In this document: piece by piece, positions 26,685 to 37,600 of the stretch
How positions within the stretch are numbered: the stretch's first letter is position 1
How the letters are laid out: each line of letters begins with the position of its first letter
Assembly: GCA_900660155.1 (NCBI GenBank)
Contig: CABFPE010000445.1
Span: forward strand, 527,394-591,393
Source of the DNA: Hofstenia miamia
Lineage: Eukaryota > Xenacoelomorpha > Acoela > Hofsteniidae
Reading direction: 5' to 3'
Length of the DNA stretch: 64,000 nucleotides
The notes under the pieces: generated by a model
Seen by the model: the letters and a program-made list of their open reading frames with translations, nothing else
Database searches by the model: none
Told to the model about the DNA's origin: nothing
Position numbers and translations under genes: made by a program

Positions 26685-29600
26685 TTAATTAAATATTTTG
26701 CTTACTAGACACATAAGACGTCTTGCGAACAGATAAAGGCTTAAAAAGGGATACTTCAGAAATTCCTAGCCAGACATAGAGGTTGGGTTTCTAAATCGCG
26801 AGCACTTGGATCCATATTACACACAAATGCAAATTATATCCAAATAAAACTTTAAGACCGATAGTAAAGTAAACACTTCACCCCACCCTGATGAATGTAT
26901 ACACTAAAAAATACCTCTGTTGAGATAAGCGGGGATCTTCCCATGAAGTAATCTTCGCAACATGATTTATGTAGAAGCTAAGTTAAAATGTATTAAAGTA
27001 AGCTTTACAAGTTACTTAAAAATTCATAAATTGACTCTTGTTAAGAAGTAGTAACGATTTGATGTGATTTTATCACGATGCCTATAAATGGTATATTGAT
27101 GACAATCATACAATATTCATTCTCAAAATCTATACTCAGAACTGACCGAAAACAGTTATTACTATTCGCCCGGAAATTCTTTAGATAAAAGCAAAAACTC
27201 ATTCTAATTTTCTAAAGATCAGGTACATTAGAAATTTTGAGGAGACTACTTCTAGAGATACAAATACAAGCAAAATAATTTCAACGAAGCAGTTGTAGCA
27301 TGTAGATTGAAAAAATGTTCAACATAAACAAACGCTAAATTTAAAAAGGAGTGTGTAACTTAGAAAACCTCGAAAGCATCAAATCAAGTAATGCAACAGA
27401 TTTCACCTGAGCTGCAGCCGTGCCTGGCTTTTGAAATGACGGCCTGGCACGAATTTTCAACAATATTTTTTGGAAACAGCACTGTACGTTTCTATATGTG
27501 GTCATAAGGATAGCTCTTAGAATTCTTAACCTTTCAATTTTGCAGATATCTGCTCTATGAATTAAAATGATCATAGCAGTGTATTCTGTATTATAAATAA
27601 CTAAAGAAATATATGAACATCGACATTTTCACTGTTATAACAATTCACGCAGATGAAACCAGAAATAGGCTTGGCGAGAAAAGTTCGGCTCAAACTCGCC
27701 ACAGTATACTTAAATAAATGCTAGTTCAGCCCATTGTAGGCTCATTTTTACGAATATTTACGATTTATTTAATTCTTCGATTTGCTTGATCAAAATTGTT
27801 TATGTTAGAAACTTATAATAAACTACACACTGACAATCCCAAATTGAGTATTAATAGAGCATATGCTCCTGATGGAAAATTTCAACGTGTACATAATATT
27901 TTTCACCATAATGTTTATAAATTACATAGCATTTGAATAGACTTGCGTGCACTGTAGCGCAATAGTCCGTTTTTTAGATTTCGGCACATTTTTATAAATA
28001 TCTCGAGGCCTAAGCCAGATCAATGAAATTCATTTATTTTTCACTCTACACAAGGCTGTTCTAGACTGCAAAATCCCCAACAAAAAACAAACTATAAGCA
28101 AAAATGAAATCAGCGTGGTCAAGCTAGTATGGATGGTATAATAAATTTGATTGTCACCTTTTCATAATTTGAGGGCTTTTAAGTTCCTCAATTATTTATG
28201 ATAGTTCTTGGATATTAATACCACTCTATTCTTGTGGCGAAACACAAGACCGAGCGGGTATCTAATGATGCAAAAACGCTGTGTTATACAACAGACATAT
28301 CAAAGAGCTATTGAAAATCAAAAGCAATATGTTGGAATAATTCTTTGTTATAAGGCAAAGCTTCAGCGGGTGCGGGTACGAAATATAGAAAAGTGTTGAA
28401 ATTGCAAAATAATATCATACACTCAAATCGAGTTGTTCTAAGTTAAAGAAATTTCTTAGGCAATGATTATAAAGTGGTCCTAAAATGGCAATAATTTGAA
28501 TAAGCCAGGTCAATTTCGTCGGTACGGGCCTAATGTTTCGTTGGCTTGAGATAAACGGCTCCACTAGGGCGTTTAATTTTACACGTTTTTCTTCGGATGA
28601 TATTTCTTTTTAAACCAATTGTGCAGCTATGACTGAAAAAAATTCTGGCATATCTTTAAACCATATGCCGTAAAAAAAATTTCTATCTCATAGATGCTCT
28701 TCCATTTCATTGCTTAGAAAAGATTATATATATATATATACTAGGAAACTGCCCGTGCTATGCATGGGGATTTCAATGGGCTTTATTAGATACTTAATAA
28801 ATGAATAAATTTAAAAAAACCATATGTTGTGTTTGTAATATTTTAGGAACGAAATAAGAAATATATGTGATCATTATACATTTGCAAAATGATTTTTATT
28901 CACAATTTTAGCATATGACACTCCTTAATTACACATTTAATATTATAAGCACATTCAAAGCATGGTAACACCTAATGCAAAAGAATGTATAGAATCACAC
29001 CAAATTCGAGTGCATGAACCATCACTATGAAATAACTCAAATAGCAGCCAATACTTCGATCAACGTAAGCAATTAAAATCTCTTTAATACTTAAAGGATT
29101 AAGTGTCTGATGTTCCCTTTCCAGTACAAACTAGTCGTATGTACATTGATGTTGGTCGTCTTCTACCAACTTTACATGGAAATCTTGGAGTAATATCAAA
29201 CAATTGATTGATGCTAACACCAATTTCGTGTTCCATGCTACTCAATTATAACAGCATTCAATAATGAAATTTTTATCACACATTTACGAATTACTATGGT
29301 GGTGATTACAATTTTCCTGCATATCATCTATGATTTTAGCAGCTATGTCTATTTATATATATATATATAATATTTCAATGACTGATAAAAACTCAAAAAT
29401 TTTAACTGATGTTGAGAGATTTCATCATAAGAACATCCAAGTACTTGATTACATTCATTGTCTGTTCTTTTTACAGGTACACATAAATACCTCCCTTGTG
29501 GTTTTTCTTTTTCATCTAGCAATTTCTTTCTATGTCATGGCATTATGATTATATTTTTCAGGAACCTATCAACGAGAAGCTCTAGTCAATGAATTCTATT

Positions 29601-30469
29601 TTATCTAACAAAGTAAGCATATTATTAATACTAGCATATTATAGCATGTTAATGGTTTAGGTCCTTACAAACAAAATCAAGTCAAAATTATGACATAGTG
29701 ATTTGTAAATTACTTTTTCTTCTAAATAATAAAACTAAACAGCCCAAAATTTAGTATAAATATCTATGTAAATTTACTGCATTCTCGGAGATCTTTGCGG
29801 TTAACATGCATTAAATGGTAGCATTTTTACTATATTACTGCTTATGTTTTAAGGTGTCTTAACCAGTTTGGTTAATGCATAGTATGTAACGGGATAATAT
29901 AATGCTAATATTGCTGCTTTTTTTTTAACGATTTTTCGGGTTCTATTATATAATAGAGTAGGGGGCATTAAAAGAATATCGGAATTTGCTCAAATTTTCA
30001 CAGTTTGATGCAGGCACCTAGCTGCACAATTGGTTTAAAAAGGAACTTAATCCGAAGAAAACGTGCAAAGTGATTAGGCTCCCGCTGTCTGTAATTGCCA
30101 ACCCAGAAAAAATCACTTTCTGATTAAACAATGACAATCCTAATATACAGGATGAAGCAGTCAAATAACTTTTTTGCTATTAAAAAAGTGGACAGAAGAA
30201 ATGTTTGCTAAAAATTTTTCATAAAAAATAAATGGTACATACATGGAAATTTATGTTTAATACAAAATACCATTAAATCTATAATAAAATTTGCATAATC
30301 ATTGTTCAAACTGTCAAAATGACCATACAACTAAAGATATCAGGGAAAAACTATATACAGACGTGAAAAAATTACAAACAAGTACTAACTATCGATTCGT
30401 AGTATAATCATATTTGCACTCCCATCCTTGAGGCATTGGGCCCAATTGCGGATTCGGTATTCCATACAT
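12914..30469 (-). CDS. WW- and CUE-domain protein gene, seven exons, 3' end not found
   Basis: This is a host gene I cannot name. Seven exons (30390-30469, 26915-26977, 23925-24000, 19242-19375, 17447-17628, 15526-15669, 12914-13172) have GT-AG ends and phases that match at every junction, giving 312 codons before the reading leaves the last exon found. Residues 12-43 form a WW domain with both tryptophans (W16, W39), the NH pair (N31 H32) and P42. Residues 49-73 are proline-rich. Residues 93-133 form a CUE/UBA-like three-helix unit, suggesting ubiquitin binding. Residues 180-215 are a second helical segment. Residues 228-312 are a Ser/Pro/Lys-rich linker with PxxP motifs. A role as a cytoplasmic adaptor linking proline-rich partners to ubiquitin is inferred only. 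The start ATG lies three bases after an acceptor, so there is an upstream non-coding exon. Introns are swollen by transposons. Confidence 0.8.
13968..14023. repeat. (TA)n microsatellite
   Basis: This is a TA run of about 55 bases in an intron of the WW-CUE gene, just before the Penelope-like fragment. Confidence 0.95.
14240..14540 (+). mobile_element. Penelope-like retroelement fragment (reverse transcriptase)
   Basis: The plus strand reads EWKRYLDDL, then after a break the block SDIVEFLDISV and finally SAHTRHTKITIPYWL. This order (YLDD catalytic motif, E-FLD-V block, then a His-rich HTRHTK..IPY block) is characteristic of Penelope-like reverse transcriptases. In-frame stops follow the YLDD box, so it is dead. 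It lies in the intron between WW-CUE exons 6 and 7, opposite in orientation to the gene. Confidence 0.6.
14850..15520. other. intron sequence without recognised features
   Basis: This is AT-rich intron DNA of the WW-CUE gene. I see nothing specific in it. Confidence 0.35.
15526..15669 (-). CDS. WW-CUE gene exon 6: second helical segment
   Basis: The acceptor is cctttag above 15669 and the donor is GTATGT below 15526, phase 1 to phase 1. It encodes residues 180-226 (FEDEIDPGKIKDIAHKHNF, then CSAKLAELKHQ). These look like two or three amphipathic helices reminiscent of another CUE/UBA fold, but I cannot assign a family. The GC content stands out against the surrounding intron, which supports coding. 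Confidence 0.75.
15830..16760 (+). mobile_element. Ty1/Copia LTR retroelement fossil
   Basis: This is a relic of Copia pol on the plus strand, inserted in the intron between WW-CUE exons 5 and 6. Recognisable parts in order are the start of the reverse transcriptase region (KKEEIDNWVNNGVFK, RWVLTKK), its central block (MDIKTAFLQGEHLDRDVFIK, HGLADAPQHWYNRVKSE) and the end of RNase H (LRIDLRYL..., then the QLADCLTK box near 16670-16700). A large internal part between the reverse transcriptase and the end of RNase H is missing, and there are a few further disruptions. No LTRs were seen. It is an old, inactive copy. Confidence 0.85.
16900..16933. repeat. (TA)n microsatellite
   Basis: This is a TA run of about 34 bases just past the Copia fossil. 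Confidence 0.95.
17447..17628 (-). CDS. WW-CUE gene exon 5: end of CUE-like domain and linker
   Basis: The acceptor is ccatttag above 17628 and the donor is GTATGT below 17447, phase 2 to phase 1. It encodes residues 119-178. AENDYDMAHDFLSEIF completes the third helix of the CUE-like unit, where the D-FL/LL position is the usual ubiquitin-contacting dileucine-like site. An Ala/Thr-rich stretch (PPATATAAAIRL) and a polar linker follow. Confidence 0.8.
17746..18986 (-). mobile_element. unassigned TIR transposon, 1241 bp, TA-flanked
   Basis: The ends are CAGGGTGTTCCA (17746-17757) and TGGAACACCCTG (18975-18986), exact inverses, each flanked by TA. This points to the IS630/Tc1/mariner superfamily, where CAGGGTGTTCC-type termini are common. 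On the minus strand several open pieces read like protein (NGEWRQSAIDLIVNK, NRRNYGGVLYSEGTEE, PSGRFHEHIEPELANSP, QNKPIIYIWIKQILTCIK), but I find no DDE/DDD signature and cannot name the family. Stops and frame changes show it is degenerate. It occupies the intron between WW-CUE exons 4 and 5. Confidence 0.6.
19242..19375 (-). CDS. WW-CUE gene exon 4: Ser/Asn-rich lead-in and start of CUE-like domain
   Basis: The acceptor is gatttag above 19375 and the donor is GTTTGT below 19242, phase 0 to phase 2. It encodes residues 74-117: a Ser/Asn run, then VIRRLQESFRNFSKE and RPIIVEAVK, the first two helices of a CUE-like fold. The donor was chosen because only GTTTGT gives the phase needed by exon 5. 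That joins AVK-I-AENDYD without a gap, as expected inside a CUE domain. Confidence 0.8.
19390..20630. other. intron sequence without recognised features
   Basis: This is AT-rich intron DNA. Open frames on the plus strand near 20018-20412 overlap each other in different frames and show no family motif. Confidence 0.35.
20642..20983 (+). pseudogene. decayed open frame of unknown family
   Basis: A 113-codon plus-strand reading with a single internal TAA at 20777-20779 has clearly protein-like composition: RTVADVRSILITLRITNEE, CSVEAKRVKSVLNA, then EVEKHRKRDVTVCDGSG and KRIEEFLKLAKLSEFGLRF. I do not recognise it. It lies antisense within the intron between WW-CUE exons 3 and 4, so it is most likely the remains of a transposon or a retrocopy. 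The single stop among well-kept codons suggests fairly recent decay. Confidence 0.4.
21000..23920. other. intron sequence without recognised features
   Basis: This is long AT-rich intron DNA of the WW-CUE gene. I see no splice-bounded exon, RNA gene or transposon terminus. Confidence 0.35.
23925..24000 (-). CDS. WW-CUE gene exon 3: proline-rich linker
   Basis: The acceptor is ctttag above 24000 and the donor is GTAATT below 23925, phase 2 to phase 0. It encodes residues 49-73 (TVAPPPPQQRIVQSSP, then DDRRLSAM). The APPPP motif directly follows the WW domain. RRLSAM is a basophilic-kinase-like site, noted only as a sequence resemblance. Confidence 0.8.
24010..26640. other. intron sequence without recognised features
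   Basis: This is AT-rich intron DNA. Open frames at 24231-24482 and 26368-26613 have no recognisable motif and no splice context. Confidence 0.35.
26650..26682. repeat. (TA)n microsatellite
   Basis: This is a TA run of about 33 bases in an intron. Confidence 0.95.
26915..26977 (-). CDS. WW-CUE gene exon 2: second half of WW domain
   Basis: The acceptor is aacttag above 26977 and the donor is GTATTT below 26915, phase 2 to phase 2. It encodes YFYINHVAKITSWEDPR plus LSQQR. This holds the aromatic strand, the conserved Asn-His pair, the ligand-binding second Trp and the terminal Pro of a WW domain. Found as an orphan 63-bp exon, it joins exon 1 exactly at the split Tyr codon, which strongly supports the model. 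Confidence 0.9.
27000..28560. other. intron sequence without recognised features
   Basis: This is AT-rich intron DNA of the WW-CUE gene. A minus-strand open frame at 27341-27574 shows no family motif. Confidence 0.35.
28582..30057. repeat. long-range imperfect inverted repeat, candidate DNA element
   Basis: About 47 bases at 28582-28628 (acgtttttcttcgga..., ttttaaaccaattgtgcagc) recur as the inverse complement at 30011-30057 with about 80% identity. The intervening 1.4 kb holds a short (TA)n run at 28725-28741 followed by a hairpin-like GCCCGTGCTATGCATGGGG, and no long open frame. It may be a degraded fold-back or MITE. True ends and target duplications were not found. Confidence 0.4.
30390..30469 (-). 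CDS. WW-CUE gene exon 1 (first coding): first half of WW domain
   Basis: The acceptor tttcag ends at 30473, three bases before the ATG (context AAAATG). A second AG six bases further upstream is also possible. The donor GTTAGT lies below 30390, phase 2. It encodes MYGIPNPQLGPMPQGW and ECKYDYTTNR, the first strand of the WW domain. Without splicing at GTTAGT the frame stops at once, and with it the split codon becomes Tyr. Because an acceptor precedes the ATG, an unseen 5' non-coding exon is expected between here and the PARG gene. Confidence 0.8.
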
Positions 30470-30489
30470 TTTCTGAAACTAAAAGAATT

Positions 30490-31440
30490 CATGAGGTACA
30501 CATATTAAGACATGTAAAATTACAAGTTATACGAAATACAACTTGCGATATAGTCTAAAAAGCATATACTCGCACAAACAGCAAATAAAAATGCGTGTAC
30601 AAATTGAAAAAATCGTCTAGTAATTTTAAATAGCGTACTTTAACTCAATTTATCTTGGGGTAAGCCTTAACATTAACGTTTACAAAAAAGTTATTCCACG
30701 GTTGGACATAATTTTTGCTGACGTCAGAACTGTTTAGAGACCATATTAATTTTTGAAATTTTAAATAAATTCTTACCATAAGTTGAATAATAGCTTAAAA
30801 TGAAATTTTCTGATGATCAAAGAAATATACGCTATAAACATATATGCACTCACTGAAAATCCATAATAATCAAAATAAAGGCCAATGGAAATTACTTTCA
30901 AAATCATCCAAAATTCGACCTCCATCCACCAACTGAGTAAATTTTTTTTGCGAGCAAAATTCCGGTTGGGCCTTCGCCCACATAATCATCACATTTTTGC
31001 CAGGCAAGGGGGTAAATTAAAATTAAGAATATTTGATATATGCAGAGAAACTTAAATTGGCAAACCAACAAAAAATTTCTTAGTCATTCATTTATGAACC
31101 TCCTTTAATAAACCTAAAATTTTAATTGCATACGTGTAAAATTTAAAAAAGTAACTATTGAAATTTAATTAGTTTCGACATTTTAAACTCTTTCAGACGA
31201 AACTAATTTTGTTAAAAATATTTTTCACAATTAGAAAAAATGTAATAATGAAAACTTGTACACATTGTTTCAAAATGCAGCTACTGGAAAGTATTTAATA
31301 CCAAACTAAAAATTGAACTCTAAGTATAATTGAAAGGTATTACATACAAATTCATTCTACAGCCATTAATAAATAGAAGAAAAATTAAATTCTTTATAAA
31401 ATTATAAAATCTTGAAAATATACAATTATTTAAAAATTGA
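30490..31440. other. intergenic region between PARG and the WW-CUE gene
   Basis: This is about 1 kb of AT-rich DNA between two co-oriented genes. It should hold the PARG 3' untranslated region and the promoter and first non-coding exon of the WW-CUE gene, but I cannot place a polyadenylation signal or transcription start with confidence. Confidence 0.4.
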
Positions 31441-31442
31441 AA

Positions 31443-31687
31443 TCACGGCGTATTAGCCTTAAAATCTTCATCGTTGTCAAACTCATCCCAATTGAATGAC
31501 CAAGTATCTTCGTTGAGAACATAATCTCTGAAGTGAGTTCGATCTTGTTTTTGAGGGTAGTTGTTATAGAAGTTTTGAATAATAAGAAAAACGTTAGATA
31601 TGCTGCAATTAAACTCTCTTATGTACTTATAGATAATCCCCAAATTTTCAGTTAGCACCGCATCACCAAATGTGTAATAAATCACAT
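31443..31687 (-). CDS. Parg: PARG exon 8 (C-terminus)
   Basis: The acceptor is gtattttag above 31687 and the stop TGA is at 31443-31445. It begins DVIYYTFGDA, matching the family block AGRDV-Y-TFGD across the junction, and ends in an acidic tail (NWDEFDNDEDF). The preceding intron is only 41 bp. Confidence 0.93.
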
Positions 31688-34600
31688 CTAAAATACATAT
31701 TAGATTATGTAGAAAACCAGGTGATCACCTCTTCCGGCTACGGAAGCCGCCATCCACTGAATTAGAAATTTGAGTAAAGGATCTCCTTTAAAAGCGCCAC
31801 AACCCCAGTTCCCGGTAGCAACCGCAGTTTTGTTGCCATCCTCAAGAGGCTTAAATCCAATATATGCTTTCTTCAAATCTCTTTCAATTGCGTGTTGCTG
31901 ATACTGCTGCTTTGTTCTACCGTAACTGTACCTAAAACAAATTGTACCTAAAAAAATGTTTGTCTTTGAAAAAACTGCTTCTTCTCTGAAGCCATAGTGA
32001 ATTGAGTAAGATTTAAAATTTTGAGAAAAAACAGGTTTAACATAAATAGTTTTAAGCCTAATATTTGCTATTATTGACAACATTCCATATTAGGGAAAAA
32101 TGAGGAGCAGACATTATTCCCCCCTTTATTGGCTTCATATATTTTTAAAAAATTCATAAAATTAATACATACTTGCATTTCATTAGATCTCGGCAAACAA
32201 ATATTTATAAAACATTTTATGAGATGTATATGTTAGTTTGATCCGAATATTGGAACATTCGTAACCCATTAAGTGCCAATTTTTCAATAATTTTAGTTAT
32301 AACACTTAGAATTGATGACAAATTAAGAACTACAGCTGAGAAAAATAACATTTTTGGAGCTCTTAGTGCCATTTGGGAATTATGTAAAACAATACCACAT
32401 GAGCACTAGTGTATATACTGATGTACTCTATGATAGAGCAAAAATAACCGTTCTATGAGTCCTACATTTAGGTTTTATTGTTAAACAAATAAAATAAATT
32501 ATTGTTACCTTTAAGCCAAATGACATATAGCAGCAGAAATTTGAGTTAAAATATTGATAAATTTAAATAATATTTGAAACAATGAAATAACTGAGAATTT
32601 ACTGCGAATGCCCATTTGAGGATCATGGTGGTCAACGGGCGTCTTACCATTAGTCTTCCTCAACACGAAATCATGCTGCTGCTACTTCCTTTGTTAGTAA
32701 AAATAGCTATCTATAAAGAAGTATAGAATTTAGGGCTACACTATTAAACATATTTTAAGGTGAACAGAAGGAAAATCTCAACAGTTGTACACAATTACTT
32801 CCGCGTCACATAACCTGCAATACTCATCGAATGCTTTGCTCCAATGCATTTCTGTACTAGATATTTTTGTGTTTTTGTCTTTATTAATAAAGTAACATAA
32901 TATGTGTATACAAATATGCGAACATTGCAGAAGAGTAGTAAAACAATGCCTTATTTAAAAACCATATTTATTAAAAAAAATATAAGCCGCTATTAGATAT
33001 ATGTAAGAATGGGCAATATATTATAGCGTTTAAAGAAAGAAAATATAAACAATTCGAACATTTCGAATATTCACCAATATACCATTGCGAATATTGGATT
33101 TGCTTTCTTCATTCTTTTCAGTTTAGAAAGTAGTTATTGTAACAGATAATGAAAAGGCATTAAATCTGAACATGTTAGTGTAATAATACTGCAACCATTA
33201 AACTATGATGTTAAGAATACAGAAATAATTAAATTCTCCTGGATATAATTTGAGTGGTTATATGCCAGAGTTCTCAGACTCGGTCCGATTTCGCGCTCAG
33301 CATCTGGCCAGTGATTTTTTGCTTCGGGTCGGGTGAAATGTGGGTCTAAGTAAAAAACACCTTTTCGGGGAGTCGACTCCGTTAGGACTATAAATAATTT
33401 GCGTTGCGATTGAGATCCAAAATTCAGATCTGATGAGTGTTATATACAATAAGACTTGCGATCTTTATTATGCATGAAACATACCACAGCTTAGTAATCA
33501 ATTATTACCACTACTACTAATAACACTAATAAAAAATTATTATGATCCTTTAGACACGTCGCTCGAAATTCAAAGTCAACAAAGTCCTTAATCGATTGAT
33601 CAGGCTTAAGAACACACGATCTGAAATGAATGAACATTTCATATGCCTCCACCTTTTCCAGGGGTTTGAAAGTAGCGTCCAACTGATCAAGTAGTAAGTT
33701 TAATCCATCTTCGGTATTCAATTGATGTGGAGTAAATGAAGAAACCGTGTTTTTAGCAGAATCCTTCAATGATAATAATACAATAATGCCACGATTCTTC
33801 TTGGGTATCTGCGTTATACGATCCCACATCTTTTCTCCATTGACTATAACTAATATCCCCGTTACTTGGATCGAACACCAGTGGATTTTTGAAAAGAACC
33901 ACTCTCTGCTACCAATTTTATATACAATAAGAGATCTTTATTATGCATGAAACATACAACAGCTTCGTAATTAATTATTACCACTACTAATAAATACTTA
34001 TTAACATAGTTTGACTAGTACTACTAACTAATCATGAAACACGAGTCTAATTAACTTGGTAAAACATTCACAATGAGACCTGTGAACACTAATATACTCT
34101 CGTTAACATTATTTGAGGAAAAGCCATTTCCTATATTCTCATAACTGGTTAAATTCATGGTTGCCACTAATGTCGGCTTGAGTTGGCTCATTGTTTAGAA
34201 TGTTAGATATGTACCTCATAAACAGGATACGCAAACCTGGAGCAAAAAGTATAAAATAAGCTTTTTAAGCCCAATTGAACACCTTAAGGCGGATTAATGA
34301 AGAAATCTAGCATCTTCCCATAAAAATTGCTTCAATATTAATTCAAAGTTTAAAAAATTTAATCTAAGAAAGGCGTGGCAATGATAATAAGGGCAAACAA
34401 GAAATTCGCCCATTAAAAGAACATCCAATGAAAAATCTTACGAAATGGCATCTATTGCAGTGACAACAGTGCACTTTCTGCCCCAAGAATCACACATAAC
34501 TTGATCGAAAAACGGGCGACTGAATTGGAATGTATCAGCATAGCCAGTATAAGAGCAAAAGCGCTCACTACCAACTATAACAATTGCCTCATTTGCATCC

Positions 34601-37600
34601 ATTCGTTCAGAGAACAAGAGAGATACGAGTAACTCTGGACAAATTACAAAGCGGATTTCTTCTTGAACACATCCCGTATTCAAAACGCCACCTCCAATAA
34701 ATGAATTTGCAAAATCAACCTAAAAATAGTTACAAACTAGGGATGAGTGCTAACATCGCTTGCTTTACTTGACAAATAATTATTCTGCTCCAAAAAGTGC
34801 AAAAATTCTTTAATTTGGTCTGGCATGGTAATACATCCCTTGAAGTGGATAGGAACGGCAAATAGTATAAAAAAACACCAGCTAAGGCTTAGAATAAGGG
34901 ACACCGGGAGCAAGCGTAAAACACGGACAAAATAAGGAATTAATATAGGGTTAAAACAATGAAAAATACAATAAAATATGTAAAAACTTTAAAAATAATT
35001 GATTTAGACCGATAACTTAGCATAATAAACAAAATTCGCAGCACGCGGTAATACGGGATATTTAAGCACGATAGTTTATAACACTAAGAAGTCATAAAAA
35101 AATAATTTATGTATTACTGAAAAATTACAAAATATACAAGTAATGTTATGCCATTCTATACACTCAAACTAGGTCTTTCTCTTATTTGAAATTTCTTCAT
35201 TAAATGGAATAAAACCGTTCCTCTTTTGGGTTTTGTAATAAACTATAGTTTGTAATAACACTTTTATATTGTAATTAAATTTGGTTAAAATATTTGATTT
35301 AAGTTTTCGGATATTACAGAAGTGGCAGTTTGTCAACTCAACTGTTAATTTTTTTAGTCCTGAAAGTTATCATTAATAATGAAAACTAATAAGATTGATA
35401 AAGATGTTTTCAGAGGGTGATCACGATCTTCCCGCCGATTCTTCTCACAGTTTATTCGAACGTATAGATGAAGTGTGTGATTCATAGATATCTACGTTTC
35501 AAATGTCAAATCTTATCAAATGTTATTAAAGTCATTTACTTATGAGACGCGCACGATGGAATATCGCAATCTAAACAACACTGGAATGGCATCAATTTTT
35601 AGAAATTTAGAAAACAGCCACTACCAGCACGCACTCTTCGTGATTGGAAAGAAAAATTCATGAACACTTTGACCATCTTACCTCTGAAGCCTGTCGGTGA
35701 TCATCAACAGAGAAGATTATCGATAGAAAAGAAAGAAGATATCCTTGCCGGATTTAGAGATGACCCATTCCGATTGGAAAGAAAAATTCATGAACACTTT
35801 GACCATCTTACCTCTGAAGCCTGTCGGTGATCATCAACAGAGAAGATTATCGATAGAAAAGAAAGAAGATATCCTTGCCGGATTTAGAGATGACCCATTC
35901 CTATCACAGCGCAAGGTGGTCCAAGAAGTTGGTGTTGCGCAATCCTCTGTCAACAAGATTGTAAAGGAAGAGGGTTTGAAGCCGTGGACGATGGTATCTG
36001 TTCATGAATTGCTTCCAGACGATCCAGGGAAACGGTTGAATTTTTGCAGGATTGTCCTAACAAAGTTAGAAGTGAAGAACATCTGCTTTGAAGTAACTTT
36101 CCCCCTAAATGCCTGCGTCAACAATCACAAACGTTTCGTGTATGCTTTGGATAATCCGAAGCTGATTGCTGAAGACAAGGCGCTGCGCTCACCTGGTATT
36201 ACGTGCTGGGCTATGGTGTCACCCGACTTTGGGGTTGTGTTAGACACGACCATGAACTCAGAGCATTACAAACGTATTCTCAAACTCACGTGATCCCGCT
36301 TCTCAAGCAACATCGACATAAGAGACAATTTTATCAACAAGATGGAGCTCCTCCTCATTTTGCGATAGTGGTTCGACAATTACTCGACAATCAACCTAAC
36401 AACTGATGGATTGGTAGTGGTGGGTCTACCCACTGGCCTCCAAGAAGTCCAGATCTTTCGGTTTATGACTTTTGGCTTTGGGGATACAACCGCAACGAAT
36501 AGTCTACTGCCACGACATTGAAGGAAAGGTTGATAGACTTACTTGACAACATTCCGAAATCTATGATTCGAAAGGCTTATGAATCATTTACTCGTCGATG
36601 TAAGGGTGGGAGGAATCCTATGGAGGACACTCCGAACAGAATCTTTGATTGTGTAACATTTTATTGAGTCATTGTTTGTTTTCACTGTATAGAAGATGTT
36701 TTGCGACACTGAATTTGTGTTAATTCATTCAAATCAAAGCGGTCACCCTGTGTTTATTAAAAACATCATAAAATGAAGTGTCACACATTGATGAGATTTT
36801 ATCTCGTATAAAAGTCATTATGGGGATTTCTTGTTTGTAAAAGGTTTTCAAAGTTTCAATCCCTGTTTGCAATATCTCTGCTGGATCACAATTTTTTAAA
36901 AAGATTTTGTCGTATTTTTTGCAAGCGACATGGAATAAGCAACCCAAACACAATCAGAAAAACTCGGAATAGAAATCATTAATATTCGAGCTCGAATTCA
37001 ATTGAAAATCTACTTGAAAATGCTCTAAAAATCCTTTTTTTGTAAATTTTAGTTACTTTGTCAATCACAAATAAGTATTTTTAGCCAAGAGACTCGGAAT
37101 TATTGTAAAACCTAAAAAACTCAATAGAAGTCGAAACGTAAATACTCTAACTAGAACTGAGTAATTCGAATTCGACTGAAAAGCCGAATATAAATGTGTT
37201 GTATTTCATTAAATTAAAAACAAACGGGAGAATACTGCAACGAAAAAAATTAGATGCCGCGTGCTATACCAGAGTAAAATGAATAAATACTGTTGTTGTA
37301 TGGGTCAAAAGCAAATCATGTATTTAATTTCAGAGTGACGTTGTACGTGGATTCATGGACTATGGAAATTATATCTCAACAGCGTTGCATAATTTGTTTT
37401 CGCCTCATATTTAAATTGAGTTCTGCAGATGGCCTGACAATATTCTTAATAGATTCCAACATAATCATATAATTTGCGAAAAAATGGAAAACTAATTAGT
37501 AACAACTCTGTTCTAACCTGTAATGCATGATCCCGCTCTTCTATAAGACCCTCTAATGAAATGTGACAACGGGAAAAATGAATATCTTTCAGGGATAACC

